Made by a program: the position numbers and the translations under genes. From assembly GCA_913061505.1 (NCBI GenBank), contig CAJXSO010000002.1, positions 62,001 to 126,000 on the forward strand: a DNA stretch of 64,000 nucleotides. Reading direction: 5' to 3'. The stretch comes from an uncultured Lutimaribacter sp. (GTDB lineage Bacteria > Pseudomonadota > Alphaproteobacteria > Rhodobacterales > Rhodobacteraceae). The notes beneath the pieces were generated by a model. That model made no database searches, had not been told where the DNA came from, and saw only the letters and a list, made by a program, of their open reading frames with translations. Below are positions 26,655-35,827 of the stretch, piece by piece (positions within the stretch are counted from its first letter, which is position 1; each line of letters opens with the position of its first letter).

Positions 26655-26673
26655 TCGAATTCTAATCGAATTC
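26655..26673. promoter_or_regulatory. Direct repeat TCGAATTC spaced 11 bp, upstream of carbonic anhydrase
   Basis: TCGAATTC (26655-26662), TAA, TCGAATTC (26666-26673). The start-to-start distance of 11 bp is about one helical turn. It lies 40-58 bp before the carbonic-anhydrase ATG in the intergenic region shared with the divergent hypothetical gene. No regulator can be named. Confidence 0.35.
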
Positions 26674-26712
26674 CGTCTATTAGGCTGCGCAGACCACCAA
26701 GGAGTTTCTTCG

Positions 26713-27363
26713 ATGGAGCATGCCAAGCCATTGCCCAGCTATCTGGTTCAACGTTATCAAGGCTGGAAGGCAACCACCTATGAAGAGAACCAAAGCTGGT
26801 ATCGCCGTTTGGCCGAAAGCGGCCAGCACCCCCGTGCCATGGTGATTTCGTGCTGCGACAGCCGGGTGCATGTAACCTCGATCTTTGGGGCGGATCAGGG
26901 CGAGTTTTTTATTCACCGCAACATCGCCAATCTGGTGCCGGCCTACAAACCCGACGGGCTGCAGCATGGCACCTCGGCTGCGGTGGAATATGCGGTGAAC
27001 GCGTTGAAAGTGGCGCATGTGATCGTGCTGGGCCATTCCAATTGCGGCGGCGTGCAGGGGTGTTTTGATATGTGCACAGGCCACGCGCCAGAGCTTGAGG
27101 AGAAATCAAGCTTTGTTGGCCGCTGGATGGATATCCTGCGCCCGGGCTTTGAGGCGGTCAAAGGCCATGGCAGCGACGCCGAGCAACGCGCGGCATTGGA
27201 AAAACAGGCGGTTATCGTCAGCCTGACCAACCTGATGACCTTTCCTTTCGTCGCCGAAGCCGTGCAAAGCGGCAAGCTGTCTTTGCATGGGCTATGGACA
27301 GATATCGGCGAGGGGTCGCTCGAATTTTTCGACCCCAGCACAAGCGGCTTTGCCCGCGTCTAG
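26713..27363 (+). CDS. can: Beta-carbonic anhydrase
   Basis: A 216-residue beta-class carbonic anhydrase that interconverts CO2 and bicarbonate in the cytoplasm. The zinc ligands are Cys48 (SCCDSR, with Asp49 and Arg51 as the catalytic dyad), His108 and Cys111 (VLGHSNCGGV). ATG 26713 follows AAGGAG at good spacing; the long open frame upstream (from 26383) is the antisense of the hypothetical gene and not coding. Length and motif spacing are normal. The gene is monocistronic, with two hairpins following in the next 150 bp. Confidence 0.95.
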   Translation: MEHAKPLPSYLVQRYQGWKATTYEENQSWYRRLAESGQHPRAMVISCCDSRVHVTSIFGADQGEFFIHRNIANLVPAYKPDGLQHGTSAAVEYAVNALKVAHVIVLGHSNCGGVQGCFDMCTGHAPELEEKSSFVGRWMDILRPGFEAVKGHGSDAEQRAALEKQAVIVSLTNLMTFPFVAEAVQSGKLSLHGLWTDIGEGSLEFFDPSTSGFARV

Positions 27364-27388
27364 CGCCACGCACAGACTGCAAAAACAA

Positions 27389-27416
27389 AAGGCGCCCTGC
27401 ATCGCAGAGCGCCCTT
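27389..27416 (+). terminator. Hairpin after carbonic anhydrase
   Basis: GGCGC-C-CTGC-ATC-GCAG-A-GCGCC, nine pairs with one internal mismatch, 28 bp after the stop codon. There is no clean T-run, so termination efficiency is uncertain. Confidence 0.45.
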
Positions 27417-27456
27417 AGGTGTGTGTATGACTTTTTTGCTGCAAACAGCGTTTCTT

Positions 27457-27518
27457 CACCGGCCGGCCCCACGGGTGTGTGTGGGGTGTGTGAGAGAGGG
27501 GGCCGACCGGTGTTTTAT
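27457..27518 (+). terminator. Long hairpin with T-tract in the carbonic anhydrase / asd intergenic region
   Basis: CACCGGCCGGCCCC (27457-27470) pairs with GGGGCCGACCGGTG (27499-27512), 13 of 14 positions, around a GT/GA-rich 28-nt loop, followed by TTTTAT. It could be the main terminator of carbonic anhydrase or the 3' end of a small transcript. The remainder of the 339-bp gap (27519-27640) contains no recognisable gene. Confidence 0.5.
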
Positions 27519-27643
27519 GGGGCGCAGTGCCCTTGGGTTGTGTATAGCAAGACAGATCAGCCAATGCTTGCGCGCGCGCGGGTATTTTCCGGGCCAGTCG
27601 GCGATGGCGCATACCCGGTTGGATAAGGCTGTATCCCAGCCAC

Positions 27644-27672
27644 GAAAAAGGGCCACCCAAGGGGCGGCCCTG
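27644..27672 (-). terminator. Intrinsic terminator of asd
   Basis: On the minus strand GGGCCGCC-CCTT-GGGTGGCCC followed by TTTTTC, 30 bp after the asd stop codon. Confidence 0.85.
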
Positions 27673-27702
27673 ATCTGCTGTAACAGCTATGTCTGTCGCG
27701 GC

Positions 27703-28725
27703 TTAGCCCTTTTTCAGCACTTCGCGGCCCAGCAATTCTGCGATCTGCACAGCGTTTAGTGCAGCACCCTTGCGCAGGTTATCGGACACGCACCACAGGT
27801 TCAGCCCGTTTTCAAGCGTGCTGTCTTGGCGAATACGGCTGATAAAGGTGGCATATTCACCCACGCATTCCACCGGGGTTACGTAGCCACCCGGCTCGCG
27901 CTTGTCGATCACCATCAGGCCAGGTGATTCGCGCAAGATGTCGCGCGCTTCGTCTTCGTCCAGGAAATCTTCAAACTCGATATTCAGCGCCTCGGAATGG
28001 CCCACGAATACCGGCACGCGCACGCAGGTGGCGGTAAGCTTGATGGCAGGGTCGAGAATTTTCTTGGTCTCGGCCACCATCTTCCATTCTTCTTTGGTGT
28101 TGCCGTCTTCCATGAACACATCGATCTGCGGGATCAGGTTAAAGGCGATCTGCTTTTGGAATTTCTTCGGCGGCACCTCGGAGGTGGGGTTATAGACAGC
28201 CTTGGTTTGATCCCACAGCTCGTCCATGCCCTCTTTGCCGGCACCCGACACCGATTGATAGGTCGACACCACGACGCGTTTGATTTTTGCACGATCATGC
28301 AAGGGCTTAAGCGCCACAACCATCTGTGCGGTCGAACAGTTTGGGTTGGCGATGATGTTCTTTTTGGCATAGCCATGCACCGCCTCGGGGTTTACCTCGG
28401 GCACGATCAGCGGGATATCCGGGTCGTAGCGGTAGAGCGAGCTGTTATCGATCACCACACAGCCTGCGGCAGCGGCCTTTGGCGCATAGGTTTTCGTGGC
28501 CTCAGACCCCACCGCAAACAGCGCCATGTCCCAGCCCGAAAAATCGAACTGATCCAGGTCTTGGGTTGTCAGGGTTTTGTCGCCAAAGCTTACCTCGGTG
28601 CCCAGCGATCTGCGGCTGGCCAGCGCGGCAATCTTTTCTACGGGGAACTCGCGTTCCGCCAGAATGTTCAGCATTTCACGGCCCACGTTACCCGTGGCAC
28701 CGACGACGACGACGTTGTAACCCAT
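27703..28725 (-). CDS. asd: Aspartate-semialdehyde dehydrogenase
   Basis: A 340-residue NADPH enzyme that reduces beta-aspartyl phosphate to the semialdehyde, the branch point to lysine/diaminopimelate, threonine and methionine. The nucleotide-binding loop is VVVVGATGNVGREML at the N-terminus. The catalytic Cys130 is in NPNCSTAQMV, and the RVPVFVGHSEALNIEFE block near residue 240 carries the substrate-binding residues. ATG 28725 has AAGGAG upstream. Family length is standard. It is transcribed alone with a clear terminator. Confidence 0.96.
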   Translation of the reverse strand: MGYNVVVVGATGNVGREMLNILAEREFPVEKIAALASRRSLGTEVSFGDKTLTTQDLDQFDFSGWDMALFAVGSEATKTYAPKAAAAGCVVIDNSSLYRYDPDIPLIVPEVNPEAVHGYAKKNIIANPNCSTAQMVVALKPLHDRAKIKRVVVSTYQSVSGAGKEGMDELWDQTKAVYNPTSEVPPKKFQKQIAFNLIPQIDVFMEDGNTKEEWKMVAETKKILDPAIKLTATCVRVPVFVGHSEALNIEFEDFLDEDEARDILRESPGLMVIDKREPGGYVTPVECVGEYATFISRIRQDSTLENGLNLWCVSDNLRKGAALNAVQIAELLGREVLKKG

Positions 28726-28823
28726 GTCGGTTCTCCTTGGTTTCGGCGCGGTTCATACAGTGCGCAGGCGTCAAGGGGAATAGGCTGTTTTGCCCCCCGC
28801 CCGGCCACCCCCGGAAATGGCGC

Positions 28824-30002
28824 TTAATCAAGCCGGTCTTGGGCAAAAAGATACACCACCATACCCGCCCCCAACACCACAGCGAAAAAGCCAAACAGCA
28901 TCTGATAGGGAAAGGCCACATCGACAGATGCCGCAGCACTGGCGGCATGCAGGCGCCCGGTGAAAACCTGCATCAAGCCAACACCGCCGATGGAAAAGAG
29001 GTTCATCAATGTCACCCCCCGGCCGGTCAGATGGGCGGGAATAAAGCTGCGCCCATGGGCCATGATCACCGGAAAGGTCAGCCCGAACATGCCAATCGCC
29101 GCGCATAGCGCCACCGCCGCGCCATAGCCCAAGCCTGGGCGCGCCGCCAGCAGGCCACAGGCCAGCACCACCACAACATTGCCCCCAAAGATCACCCATT
29201 TGCGGGTGCCAAACAGCCGGTCCAACGGACCATAGGCAAAAGTGCCCACAATCATCGCCACGCCCATAATCAACGTGGCGGTGCCCAAGGCCGCCACCGG
29301 CGCGCCATACACATCGGCCAGATAGGGCGACACCCACAGCCCACGCACACCGGCGGCTGGCGCATAGCTGACCAAGATCAGCGGCAAGATCGGCCACAGC
29401 GCGCGAATTTTCAGCACGTCTAACACGCTGCCTTTCAGGTTGCCTGCCACTTTGGGCGGGTCTTCCACCCGCAGCCACAGGCCCAGCGCCACCAGCACAG
29501 ACAGGCCAGACAACAACCACAGGGTTTCGCGCCAGCCAAAGCTGGCCACAACCCAACCAAAGGGCGAGGCGCTGGCGATATTGCCAACCGAGCCCACGCC
29601 GATCATCACCGCGCCCAAGGTGGCAAACATGCGGGCTGGGTAAACCCGGGCAAAAATATAGTAGCTGGCCATCAGCACCGGCGCACACCCCGCCCCGATC
29701 AGCGCCATGGCCAGCGCGATATGCAGCGGGCTTGTGGCCATGGCAAATAGTGCAGCACCACCGCCACCGCCCACCGCCAGCAGCACCGCCGCTGTCAGGC
29801 GCGGGCCCACGCGGTCTAGCGCCTCGCCCACGGGAATTTGCATGGCGGCAAAGCTTAAAAACAACATCCCCGAGGCAAAGGCCAGATCATCGGCCGTGGC
29901 GCCGATATCGTCTTGCAGCAGCTGCGTCAGCACCGCCAGAAATGCCCGAAAGAACTGGCTTAACACATAGGCCAAGCACAGCAAAACCAGCCCCTTACGC
30001 AT
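28824..30002 (-). CDS. Major facilitator superfamily transporter
   Basis: A 392-residue protein with about 12 hydrophobic helices and typical MFS loops (GEALDRVGPRLTAAVLL after helix 2; YGPLDRLFGTRKWVIFG in the second half). N-terminus MRKGLVLLCLAYVLSQFFRAF. I chose ATG 30002 because GGGAGGGA lies just upstream; the open frame upstream is not MFS-like. Family assignment is limited to MFS; the substrate is unknown. It is divergent from the TPR-methyltransferase with 227 bp between them, in which I see no clear element beyond a TTGACG at about 30120. Confidence 0.85.
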   Translation of the reverse strand: MRKGLVLLCLAYVLSQFFRAFLAVLTQLLQDDIGATADDLAFASGMLFLSFAAMQIPVGEALDRVGPRLTAAVLLAVGGGGGAALFAMATSPLHIALAMALIGAGCAPVLMASYYIFARVYPARMFATLGAVMIGVGSVGNIASASPFGWVVASFGWRETLWLLSGLSVLVALGLWLRVEDPPKVAGNLKGSVLDVLKIRALWPILPLILVSYAPAAGVRGLWVSPYLADVYGAPVAALGTATLIMGVAMIVGTFAYGPLDRLFGTRKWVIFGGNVVVVLACGLLAARPGLGYGAAVALCAAIGMFGLTFPVIMAHGRSFIPAHLTGRGVTLMNLFSIGGVGLMQVFTGRLHAASAAASVDVAFPYQMLFGFFAVVLGAGMVVYLFAQDRLD

Positions 30003-30229
30003 GACATTCCCTCCCCGTCCTGCCTTGGCGCATCCCATACACAGGCGTGGCGAATGTGCAAGATCGTGGGCCGCGCCCGCGCCTGCCACAGCTTTTTGTC
30101 ATGCGCCCTCACGCGCCCCCTTGACGAAAGGCAAAACCAAGCCCAATTGCTGATCTTGGCAGGGGCCGGGCGGCCGTGCACCCCGCCCACCGGCGCGGTG
30201 CTACAGTGCCCTTTTCGACAGTTTACACC

Positions 30230-31189
30230 ATGGTCAAACTAGATTTCTCATCCGGTGACCTGCGCGCGGACAAGCGGGCAGATTATGCCGCTATGCTGGC
30301 GGGCGAAGGCGATTACGCGGGCGCCGCTACCCTTATGGCAGAAGCGCTAGAACTGGCCCCCACTTGGGCTGCCGGCTGGGCCAAGCTGGGCGATTATCAC
30401 GCCCAGGCCCAACAGGCCGATGCCGCGATTGCGGCCTATCAAACAGCGCTGCGGCTTGATCCGTTAGATCACATGGGCGCAGGGCTGCAGCTGGATCTTT
30501 TGCGCCGCGTGCCGATGGCCGACACCATGCCGCGCGCCTTTGTGGAAAGCCTGTTTGATCAATACGCCCCTCGCTTTGATCAGGCGCTGGTTGAAAAACT
30601 GGGCTACCGCGTGCCAGAATTGCTGCGCGATGCGCTGCTGCGCGCAGGCCACAGCCATTTCCCGCATGTCCTTGATCTGGGCTGCGGCACCGGGCTGATG
30701 GGGCAGGCCATTCGCCCCCATGCCGGGCAGCTCAGCGGGGTAGACCTGTCTGCCGGCATGCTGCGCCAAGCGCGCGCCAAGGGCATTTACGACCAGCTGG
30801 AAAAGGCCGATATCGCCGCCCTGCCGCTGTGCATGCAGCGCTATAACCTGATCTTGGCCGCCGATGTGTTTATCTATCTGGGTGCGCTGGAACAGGTGGT
30901 CGGCTGGGCCGCTGCACATCTGGATCACACCGGGCTTTTGGCCTTTACGGTCGAGGCCGCAGGCCCCGGCGCGCCCGATTTCGTGCTGCAACCCTCGCGC
31001 CGCTATGCCCACAGCCGCGAGTATATAGAGCGGCTGCTGGCACAGGCCGGGCTGGCCATCACCACGCTAGAGCCAACCGTGCTGCGCCACGACCGTGGGC
31101 AGGCATTGGCAGGCTATCTGGTGATTGCCCGCGGGCGCACCACCACCACCGCCACCGAAGGCGACGGCCAGATGCTGGCCCCCGCCTGA
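30230..31189 (+). CDS. TPR-domain SAM-dependent methyltransferase
   Basis: A 319-residue fusion. The first ~95 residues form tetratricopeptide-like helices (GEGDYAGAATLMAEALELAPTWAAGWAKLGDYHAQAQ). The rest is a class I methyltransferase: motif I VLDLGCGTGLMG near residue 145-155, then GVDLSAGMLRQA and YNLILAADVFIYLG. This architecture resembles bacterial proteins related to NDUFAF5-type methyltransferases, with unknown targets. I chose ATG 30230 (MVKLDFSSGDLRADKRADYAAM). The C-terminal tail is Thr rich (RTTTTATEGDGQ). Its stop is immediately followed by the stop of the convergent SDR. Confidence 0.85.
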   Translation: MVKLDFSSGDLRADKRADYAAMLAGEGDYAGAATLMAEALELAPTWAAGWAKLGDYHAQAQQADAAIAAYQTALRLDPLDHMGAGLQLDLLRRVPMADTMPRAFVESLFDQYAPRFDQALVEKLGYRVPELLRDALLRAGHSHFPHVLDLGCGTGLMGQAIRPHAGQLSGVDLSAGMLRQARAKGIYDQLEKADIAALPLCMQRYNLILAADVFIYLGALEQVVGWAAAHLDHTGLLAFTVEAAGPGAPDFVLQPSRRYAHSREYIERLLAQAGLAITTLEPTVLRHDRGQALAGYLVIARGRTTTTATEGDGQMLAPA

Positions 31190-31933
31190 TCAGATACAGC
31201 GCCCGCCATCTACCTCCATGGCGACACCTGTCAGCATGCTGGCCTCGTCCGAGCATAGGAAACACGCGGCATTGCCCATATCTTGGGGCGTTGAAAAGCG
31301 GCCCAAGGGAATGGTTGACAGAAATTTGGCGCGCATCTCTGGCGTGTCTTCACCCATGAAACTGGCCAGCAGCGGGGTTTCGCCCGCCACCGGGCACAGC
31401 GCATTTACCCGCAGCCCATGTGGGGCCAATTCTACCGCCATGGTTTTGGTGGCTGTAATCATCCACCCTTTCGAGGCGTTATACCAGTTCAGGTTGGGCC
31501 GCGGGCTAAGCCCGGCGGTTGAGGCCACATTCAAAATGGCGCCGCCCCGGCCCTTCATATGGCCCACCAGCGCCTGTGCCGTCAGATAGACAGATTTGCA
31601 GTTCACCATGAAAACCCGGTCAAATTCTTCCTCGGTCACGGTTTCCATGGGCTTTGGCAAATGGGTGATGCCGGCGTTATTGACCAAGATATCAACGCCG
31701 CCCATTTCCGCTATGGCGCGGGCCGCCATGGCGCCCACGCTGGCGCCATTGGCCACATCGCAGCCGCAGGCCAGGGTATCGTGGCCCACATCCTGGGCCA
31801 GTGCGATGGCCGCGGCCTCGTTGATATCGGCCACCATCACCCGGGCGCCTTCGGCCACGAATTTGCGCACAATGCCCGCCCCAAAACCGCTGGCACCCCC
31901 GGTTACAATGGCTGTTTTCCCTGTCAGTCTCAT
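31190..31933 (-). CDS. Short-chain dehydrogenase/reductase (FabG-like)
   Basis: A 247-residue classical SDR. The cofactor loop is VTGGASGFGAGIV, followed by NNAG (ILVNNAGITH), the catalytic Ser in VASTAGLSPR and YNASKGW with the catalytic Tyr and Lys, and the C-terminal GVAMEVDGGRCI. It oxidises or reduces an alcohol/ketone with NAD(P). It lies 26 bp downstream of the aldehyde dehydrogenase in the same direction and is the last gene of the peptide-uptake cluster. Alcohol-to-aldehyde-to-acid handling of a side chain is plausible but not shown by sequence. Confidence 0.88.
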   Translation of the reverse strand: MRLTGKTAIVTGGASGFGAGIVRKFVAEGARVMVADINEAAAIALAQDVGHDTLACGCDVANGASVGAMAARAIAEMGGVDILVNNAGITHLPKPMETVTEEEFDRVFMVNCKSVYLTAQALVGHMKGRGGAILNVASTAGLSPRPNLNWYNASKGWMITATKTMAVELAPHGLRVNALCPVAGETPLLASFMGEDTPEMRAKFLSTIPLGRFSTPQDMGNAACFLCSDEASMLTGVAMEVDGGRCI

Positions 31934-31959
31934 CTTGTCCTCGCTGTTTTGTGGTATGT

Positions 31960-33414
31960 TTAGCCGTGATAGGCGGCCACGGTTTTTAGAACGGTAAAGC
32001 CATAAAGCGCCTCAAAGCCTTTTTCGCGGCCATGGCCAGATTTGCCCATGCCGCCAAAGGGCAGTTCCACCCCGCCACCTGCGCCGTAATTGTTGATAAA
32101 CACCTGGCCCGCGCGAATTTTGCGCGCCAGCCGCATCTGGCGGGCGCCATCGCGGCTCCAGATGCTGGCGACCAGCCCGTAATCGGTGCCATTGGCGATG
32201 GCCACGGCCTCGTCTTCGTCGTCGAACGGTATCACCACCTGAACGGGGCCAAAAATTTCGTCGCGCGCCAGTGCATGGCTGGGGGCCACCCCGGCAAACA
32301 GTGTTGGGCGCACAAAATTGCCGCCATTGGGGGCATTCACCAGCTGGCCTTGGCCGACGATCTGCAGATCTTGGCCTTGGTCCAGAAATCCGCTGACAAT
32401 GGCCTGCTGCTTGCGCGAGATCAGCGGCCCCACATCCAGATCGGCCAAGGCGCTGCCCACCTGCAACCCCTGATAACGCGCGGCCATCGCAGCGACCACA
32501 CGGTCATAGACCCCGCGCTGCACCAAAATGCGCGACGAGGCCGAACAGGTTTGGCCCGCATTCTGAATGCCCGCATTCACCAAAAACGGCAAAGCGGCCT
32601 CCAGATCGGCATCATCAAACACCACCTGGGGCGATTTCCCCCCCAGTTCCAGCGTCACCGGCACCACATTGCGGGCCGCGGCCATTTGCACCTGCACGCC
32701 CGTCTGCACCGAGCCGGTAAAGCTGATGTGATGCACACCGGGGTGAGCACATAGGGCCGCCCCCGCCTCGGCGCCAAGGCCCGGCACCACGTTCAGCACC
32801 CCATCGGGCAGGCCCGCAGCCTTGGCCATATCGGCAAAGGCCAGGGCCGTCAGGCAGGCATCTTCGGCCGGTTTCAACACGCAGGTATTGCCCGCCGCCA
32901 GCGCCGCCCCTACCGAGCGCCCGATAATTTGCATCGGGTAATTCCATGGCACGATATGGCCCGTCACCCCATGGGGTTCGCGCAGGGTATATACCGTGTA
33001 GCCATCCATATAAGGAATGGTTTGGCCATGCAGCTTATCCGCCGCACCGCCATAAAATTCGCAGTAGCGCGCCAAAGCCACGGCATCGGCACGCGCCTGT
33101 TTCAGCGGCTTGCCCACATCTATCGCCTCGATCCGCGCCAGATCATCGGCGCGCGCGGCCACCATGCGCGAGAGCGTCAGCAAAATGCGCCCCCGCTCGG
33201 CCGCCGATAGCCGCCCCCAAGGGCCGTGGCGCGCTGCCTCGGCTGCGGCCACAGCCGCGGCGATATCGGCCTCTTGGCCGCGTGCGATCGCGCCAATATC
33301 TTGGCCTGTCGATGGATCGATCAAGGGCAAAACCTGCCCCCCAACAGGCGCCACCCATTCGCCTGCAATCAGGCATTTCGAAGGGTCAAACCATAGCTGC
33401 AATTCGCTGGTCAT
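31960..33414 (-). CDS. NAD(P)-dependent aldehyde dehydrogenase
   Basis: A 484-residue ALDH-superfamily enzyme, full length. Key residues are the catalytic Glu256 (VTLELGGKSPQ) and nucleophile Cys290 (NAGQTCSASSR), with the oxyanion Asn at VPWNYPMQ and the cofactor loop FTGSVQTG. It would oxidise an aldehyde from the degraded substrate to an acid. Its ATG overlaps the ABC ATPase stop codon by 4 bp, so it belongs to the transporter operon. Sequence alone does not tell whether it is a betaine-aldehyde, aminobutyraldehyde or other subclass. Confidence 0.92.
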   Translation of the reverse strand: MTSELQLWFDPSKCLIAGEWVAPVGGQVLPLIDPSTGQDIGAIARGQEADIAAAVAAAEAARHGPWGRLSAAERGRILLTLSRMVAARADDLARIEAIDVGKPLKQARADAVALARYCEFYGGAADKLHGQTIPYMDGYTVYTLREPHGVTGHIVPWNYPMQIIGRSVGAALAAGNTCVLKPAEDACLTALAFADMAKAAGLPDGVLNVVPGLGAEAGAALCAHPGVHHISFTGSVQTGVQVQMAAARNVVPVTLELGGKSPQVVFDDADLEAALPFLVNAGIQNAGQTCSASSRILVQRGVYDRVVAAMAARYQGLQVGSALADLDVGPLISRKQQAIVSGFLDQGQDLQIVGQGQLVNAPNGGNFVRPTLFAGVAPSHALARDEIFGPVQVVIPFDDEDEAVAIANGTDYGLVASIWSRDGARQMRLARKIRAGQVFINNYGAGGGVELPFGGMGKSGHGREKGFEALYGFTVLKTVAAYHG

Positions 33415-35015
33415 TGGGCAATTTCCTTTGCATAAGCAGGCAGCACAGGGGCGGCTGCGATCAGCTCTTTTGTATAGGGATGGGTGGGGCTGGCAAACAC
33501 CTGCTCGGTGGGGCCTTCCTCGATGATCTGGCCCGCGCGCATCACCAACACCCGGTCGGTGATGGCGCGCACAACCCCCAGATCGTGGCTGATGAACAGA
33601 TAGCTTAGGCCAAAGCGGCCAGAAAGATCGGCCAGCAAATCAAGCACCTGTGCGCGCACTGATACATCCAGCGCCGATACAGCCTCGTCCAGAATGATCA
33701 GGTCGGGCTTGATGATCAGCGCCCGTGCAATGGCAATCCGCTGGCGCTGCCCGCCGCTGAATTCGTGAATATATTTATCGCCATCTGCCGCTGTCAGGCC
33801 AACGCTGTGCAGCGCCTCGTTCACCGCAGCGCGGCGCGCAGCCCCGGTTGGCGGCTGATCGAGCAGGTGAAATGGCTCGGCCACCAGCCGCGCCACTTTC
33901 CACCGCGGGTTAAAGCTGCCGTATGGATCTTGAAACACCACCTGCATGCGCCGCCGCACCGCCCGCGCCGGCGACCCGCCCGCCCAAACTGGCTGGCCAT
34001 CAAAGGCAATGCTGCCAGATTGCAGCGCATCCAGGCCCAAAATCGCCCGTGTCAGCGTAGATTTCCCACAGCCCGATTCCCCCACCAAGCCCAGGCTTTC
34101 CCCACGGCGCAGGCAAAAGCTGACATCGCGCACCGCCTCAAACCCAGGGGCACGCCCCCACAGCCCCCGCCGGGGCCCGGCATAACGGCGCGTTGCGCGC
34201 TGCACCTCTAGCAGCGGCGCGCCCAGCTGGCCACGATGGGGGCGCGCAGGCACATGCCCCGAGGCCGCCAGCAAAGCCTGCGAATAGGGGTGGCGCAGCC
34301 CGGAAAACAGCTGTGCCGCGGGCCCCTGTTCAACCACCTCACCCTGGCGCATGATCACGATCTGATCGGCCATATCCGCCACCACCGCCAGATCGTGGCT
34401 GATCAGCATCAGCCCCATCCCATCTTCTTGCACCAAGCGCCGCAGCAAAGCCAAAATCTCGGCTTGGGTGGTGACATCAAGGGCAGTTGTCGGCTCGTCT
34501 GCGATCAGCAGGCTTGGGCGCAGCGCAATCGCCATGGCAATCACCACGCGCTGGCGCTGGCCTCCTGACAATTCATGCGGATAACGCCCCATCGGAAACC
34601 GCTCGGGCGGCAATTCGGCACGGGTCAGCGCCTGGGCCGCGCGCGCCATCGCGGCCGAGCGGCTGATATTTTCGTGCACCATAATGGTTTCGGCGACTTG
34701 CTGGCCAATGGGGTGCAGCGGGTTCAACGCGGTCATCGGCTCTTGAAACACCATAGACACCACGCGCCCACGCAGCTGGCACATCTGCGCCTCGGTCTGG
34801 GCCAGCACGTCTTGGCCCTGCAGCAGCACGCGGCCACGGCATGTGGCCCCCACCGGCAAAAGCTGCGTCACAGCAAATGCCGTCATCGATTTGCCCGAGC
34901 CGCTTTCGCCAATCACCCCCAGAATTTGCCCCGCCTCAAGGCGCAGCGAGACATCATGCAAGATCTGCACGCCGCCAATCGCCAGGCTTAGCTTGTCGAT
35001 CTGCAGCAAGCTCAT
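33411..35015 (-). CDS. Peptide/nickel-type ABC transporter ATP-binding protein, double-domain (DppDF fusion)
   Basis: A 534-residue protein with two complete ABC ATPase domains. The first has Walker A GESGSGKS (residues 36-43) and signature LSGGQRQR; the second has GESGCGKS in mid-protein and signature FSGGQRQR, followed by [11 protein letters not shown]. Such fusions energise import of oligopeptides, opines or glutathione-like substrates. Both Walker sites look intact, so both may hydrolyse ATP. The start overlaps the stop of the upstream permease by 4 bp, and the stop overlaps the ALDH start by 4 bp. Confidence 0.94.
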   Translation of the reverse strand: MSLLQIDKLSLAIGGVQILHDVSLRLEAGQILGVIGESGSGKSMTAFAVTQLLPVGATCRGRVLLQGQDVLAQTEAQMCQLRGRVVSMVFQEPMTALNPLHPIGQQVAETIMVHENISRSAAMARAAQALTRAELPPERFPMGRYPHELSGGQRQRVVIAMAIALRPSLLIADEPTTALDVTTQAEILALLRRLVQEDGMGLMLISHDLAVVADMADQIVIMRQGEVVEQGPAAQLFSGLRHPYSQALLAASGHVPARPHRGQLGAPLLEVQRATRRYAGPRRGLWGRAPGFEAVRDVSFCLRRGESLGLVGESGCGKSTLTRAILGLDALQSGSIAFDGQPVWAGGSPARAVRRRMQVVFQDPYGSFNPRWKVARLVAEPFHLLDQPPTGAARRAAVNEALHSVGLTAADGDKYIHEFSGGQRQRIAIARALIIKPDLIILDEAVSALDVSVRAQVLDLLADLSGRFGLSYLFISHDLGVVRAITDRVLVMRAGQIIEEGPTEQVFASPTHPYTKELIAAAPVLPAYAKEIAQ

Positions 35016-35827
35016 CTCAGCCTCCGCAGCCTAGGGTCCAGCATATCGCGCAACCCATCCCCCAACAGGTTCAGGCCCAAGACCGTCAGCAAAATTGCCA
35101 TGCCCGGAAACAAGGCCATATGCGGGGCAAAACTGACCATGGTTTGGCTATCGGCCAGCATCCGCCCCCAGCTGGGCGTCGGCGGTTGCGCCCCCAAGCC
35201 CACATAGGACAGGCCCGCTTCGGCCAAAATGCCAAGGCTGAACTGAATCGTGCCCTGCACAATCAACAGGTTGGTCACATTGGGCAAAATATGTTCAACG
35301 CTGATACGCACAGCGCCCTTACCCGCCACTTGCGCGGCCAATATAAAATCGCGCCGCCACAACGACAGCGCACCCGACCGCGTGAGCCGGGCAAAGACCG
35401 GTATGTTGAAAATACCTATCGCAATGATCGCATTCACCGCCGAGGCACCAAAAATCGCGGTAATCATGATGGCAATCAACAACGAGGGAAAGGCAAACAC
35501 CAAATCATTGCCCCGCATAATGGCCTCGTCCAACCACCCGCCATGGCGCGCCGCCGCCGCCAGCCCCAGGGGCACCCCCAGCCCCATGCCAATGCCCACC
35601 GCAACCAACGCCACCGCAATCGAGGTGCGCGCCCCCACCATGATCATCGACAAGATATCGCGCCCGTAATGATCGGTGCCCAACCAATGCCCGGCCGATG
35701 GCGGGCGAATTTTATTGGCAATATCCAGTTGCGTCACATCCTGGGGCACCCAAAGAAAGCTCAGCAATGCCGCCAGCAAAAACACCCCCGAAAGGGTGCC
35801 CCCGATGATCAGGTTACGCAGGCTCAT
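35012..35827 (-). CDS. ABC transporter permease, DppC-like
   Basis: A 271-residue inner-membrane permease. It starts with a hydrophobic segment (LIIGGTLSGVFLLAALLSFLWV), then the family-typical HWLGTDHYGRDILSMIMVGARTSI and a binding-protein-dependent transport EAA loop (AAQVAGKGAVRISVEHILPNVTN). About six transmembrane helices are visible. Together with the DppB-like permease it would form the membrane pore. Overlaps both neighbours by 4 bp. Confidence 0.93.
   Translation of the reverse strand: MSLRNLIIGGTLSGVFLLAALLSFLWVPQDVTQLDIANKIRPPSAGHWLGTDHYGRDILSMIMVGARTSIAVALVAVGIGMGLGVPLGLAAAARHGGWLDEAIMRGNDLVFAFPSLLIAIMITAIFGASAVNAIIAIGIFNIPVFARLTRSGALSLWRRDFILAAQVAGKGAVRISVEHILPNVTNLLIVQGTIQFSLGILAEAGLSYVGLGAQPPTPSWGRMLADSQTMVSFAPHMALFPGMAILLTVLGLNLLGDGLRDMLDPRLRRLR

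Noticed and set aside
30003-30229. Possible small gene in the 227-bp gap between the MFS permease and the methyltransferase
   Set aside because: No frame with a start, ribosome-binding site and codon bias; only a weak TTGACG promoter-like box.
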